Positions 6,921-7,621 of a DNA stretch of 7,621 bases are shown piece after piece. The DNA is taken from assembly GCA_002729275.1 (NCBI GenBank), contig PBTP01000133.1, positions 10,053 through 17,673 of the forward strand. Direction: 5' to 3'. Positions within the stretch are counted from its first letter, which is position 1; every line of letters begins with the position of its first letter. The position numbers and the translations under genes were made by a program. The notes beneath the pieces are model-generated. The model saw only the letters and a program-made list of their open reading frames with translations. It was not told the origin of the DNA and did not search any database. This stretch comes from Roseibacillus sp. GTDB lineage: Bacteria; Verrucomicrobiota; Verrucomicrobiia; Verrucomicrobiales; Akkermansiaceae.

Positions 6921-6937
6921 GTGATCTGGGGTTCTAG
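6921..6937 (+). repeat. Copy B of the degenerate 17-bp sequence after the pyrC stop
   Basis: GTGATCTGGGGTTCTAG starts 4 nt after the pyrC stop and runs into the crcB stop codon on the other strand. It matches 15 of 17 bases of copy A at 2263-2279. The two differences are A/G and C/T transitions. It could be chance, and part of it is constrained by being coding or stop sequence of crcB. Confidence 0.2.
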
Positions 6938-7326
6938 TCGGTGGGGGCTACAGCGGGAGAACAGAGTCTTAGTCCGGCCCACACGGCAAGTAATCCGAAG
7001 GTCACAGAGAGAAGAATATTCAGCACAGCGATGAGCGTCAGGCCACTTTGAATCGCAGAAATGGTATCGCGGCCAAAGGTGGAGAATGTAGTGAATCCGC
7101 CGAGAAAGCCTGTAATCAGAAGGGGCGTGACCCAGAGAGGTGTTTTCTGGGCGAAGTGACCTAAAACACACCCAATCAGGAAGCACCCCAGCAGGTTGCA
7201 GGCCAGCACGCCCAGTGGGAATTGATTGAGCGCAGTTCGGTTTGTGAGTTTTTCCAAGCCTGCCGAGAGGCCCCAGCGGGAGAGGGCGCCAAGGCCGCCG
7301 CCAAGGAAGACGAGAAAGGCGTTCAT
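6934..7326 (-). CDS. crcB: Fluoride ion channel CrcB/Fluc
   Basis: Inner-membrane fluoride exporter channel of 130 aa, normally a dual-topology homodimer. Four hydrophobic segments are visible at roughly 3-22, 36-58, 64-84 and 95-120. Family hallmarks: GGGLGALSRW (9-18); LGVLACNLLGCFLIG (38-52) with the pore-lining Asn44; and GFLGGFTTFSTF (73-84), which holds the central sodium-site Thr/Gly region and the two 'Phe-box' residues F81 and F84. Only one crcB gene is visible, which fits the homodimeric form. The ATG (complement of 7324-7326) lies 18 nt after the stop of the upstream metal-transporter permease, so the two are probably cotranscribed. No Shine-Dalgarno and no fluoride (crcB-motif) riboswitch fit into that short gap. 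It ends facing pyrC. Identity is secure. Confidence 0.96.
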   Translation of the reverse strand: MNAFLVFLGGGLGALSRWGLSAGLEKLTNRTALNQFPLGVLACNLLGCFLIGCVLGHFAQKTPLWVTPLLITGFLGGFTTFSTFGRDTISAIQSGLTLIAVLNILLSVTFGLLAVWAGLRLCSPAVAPTD

Positions 7327-7344
7327 TGTAGAATACTTAGGGGT

Positions 7345-7621
7345 CTAGTGACGGGGCTGGGAGCGACGGATCCCACTCAGGAGGCCGTATTTTGGAGAAA
7401 GCAGGAATGCGAGGAGGAAGGCGGTCCCAAGGACGATTACGATTGCCGGGCCGGCTGGAATATCAATCCAGTAGGCACAGAGAAGAGCGAGCACTGATCC
7501 GAACGCTCCTAGTATTCCGCCGCCCCAGAAAAGGACCGGAGTGCGGTTGGTAAGGAGAGACATGGTAGCGCCCGGGGCGACCAGGAGCCCAACACTTAGA
7601 ACGCAGCCCACTGCCTGGAGA
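7345..7621 (-). CDS. C-terminal part of an ABC-3 family metal transporter permease (Zn/Mn; ZnuB/MntB/TroC-like)
   Basis: On the minus strand the frame enters at the window edge and runs to a stop at 7345-7347, giving the last about 91 residues. The GTG at 7611 is an internal codon, because the frame continues upstream as Leu-Gln-Ala-Val. Seen: QAVGCVLSVGLLVAPGATMS, matching the ABC-3 permease block 'qavG..L..aLLi.PaatA'; then a loop with TNR; two hydrophobic helices; and between them YWIDIPAGPAIV, the typical 'y.lD.P.Gp.ivl' of this family. A conserved 'lSPkyGLL' follows, with a short basic tail. The protein forms the membrane pore for Zn2+ or Mn2+ uptake; the metal cannot be decided from this fragment. 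Binding protein and ATPase genes would be expected beyond the window edge. crcB follows after 18 nt. Confidence 0.85.
   Translation of the reverse strand, partial: LQAVGCVLSVGLLVAPGATMSLLTNRTPVLFWGGGILGAFGSVLALLCAYWIDIPAGPAIVIVLGTAFLLAFLLSPKYGLLSGIRRSQPRH

Noticed and set aside
6905..6921. Hairpin CCTGC-AGAGGTA-GCAGG at the end of pyrC as a terminator
   Set aside because: Only 5 bp, spans the stop codon, and has no T-run on either strand. Not supportable as an intrinsic terminator.
6464..7186. Open frame of 240 codons on the minus strand
   Set aside because: It overlaps both pyrC (opposite strand) and crcB (same strand, different frame). No family resemblance; shadow frame.

Overview
This window looks like ordinary chromosomal DNA from a Gram-negative-type bacterium. 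The best guess is Verrucomicrobiota (Opitutia-like). The guess rests on the style of the oligopeptide-transporter tails, a YejA-like binding protein next to OppD/OppF-like ATPases, a pyrR-pyrB-pyrC run, and mostly absent Shine-Dalgarno sequences. No rRNA or other marker is present, so the phylum is an inference. Base composition is moderately GC-rich and even throughout. I see no mobile element, tRNA, CRISPR array or sign of recent transfer.

Layout. (1) Positions 1-2266, plus strand: the end of a peptide/oligopeptide ABC transporter operon. It holds the C-terminus of a periplasmic solute-binding protein, then an OppD/DppD-type ATPase (TAATG overlap), then an OppF/DppF-type ATPase (ATGA overlap). 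(2) Positions 2359-6917, plus strand: a nucleotide-biosynthesis run of purD, a divergent purE-like gene, pyrR, pyrB and pyrC. Gaps are about 95 nt (purD-purE), 38 nt (purE-pyrR), 3 nt (pyrR-pyrB) and 10 nt (pyrB-pyrC). (3) Positions 6934-7621, minus strand and convergent with pyrC: crcB (fluoride channel), preceded on its own strand by the C-terminal part of an ABC-3 family Zn/Mn transporter permease.

How the genes work together. The transporter ATPases power peptide uptake through permeases presumably encoded upstream of the window. PurD makes GAR and PurE is expected to act at the AIR-to-CAIR step of IMP synthesis. PyrB and PyrC catalyse consecutive steps from carbamoyl phosphate to dihydroorotate, and PyrR is a PRPP-binding UMP sensor and/or uracil phosphoribosyltransferase. 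Purine and pyrimidine genes are therefore physically joined, with the pyrimidine regulator in the middle.

Nothing here is clearly a new system. The items most worth a second look are the PurE-like protein, which departs from both known PurE classes at active-site motifs and is short at the C-terminus; the Cys-rearranged tail of the OppD-like ATPase beside a partner that lacks the usual tail cysteines; the Arg-to-Leu change after STRT in aspartate carbamoyltransferase; and the near-absence of Shine-Dalgarno sequences before starts that homology fixes firmly.
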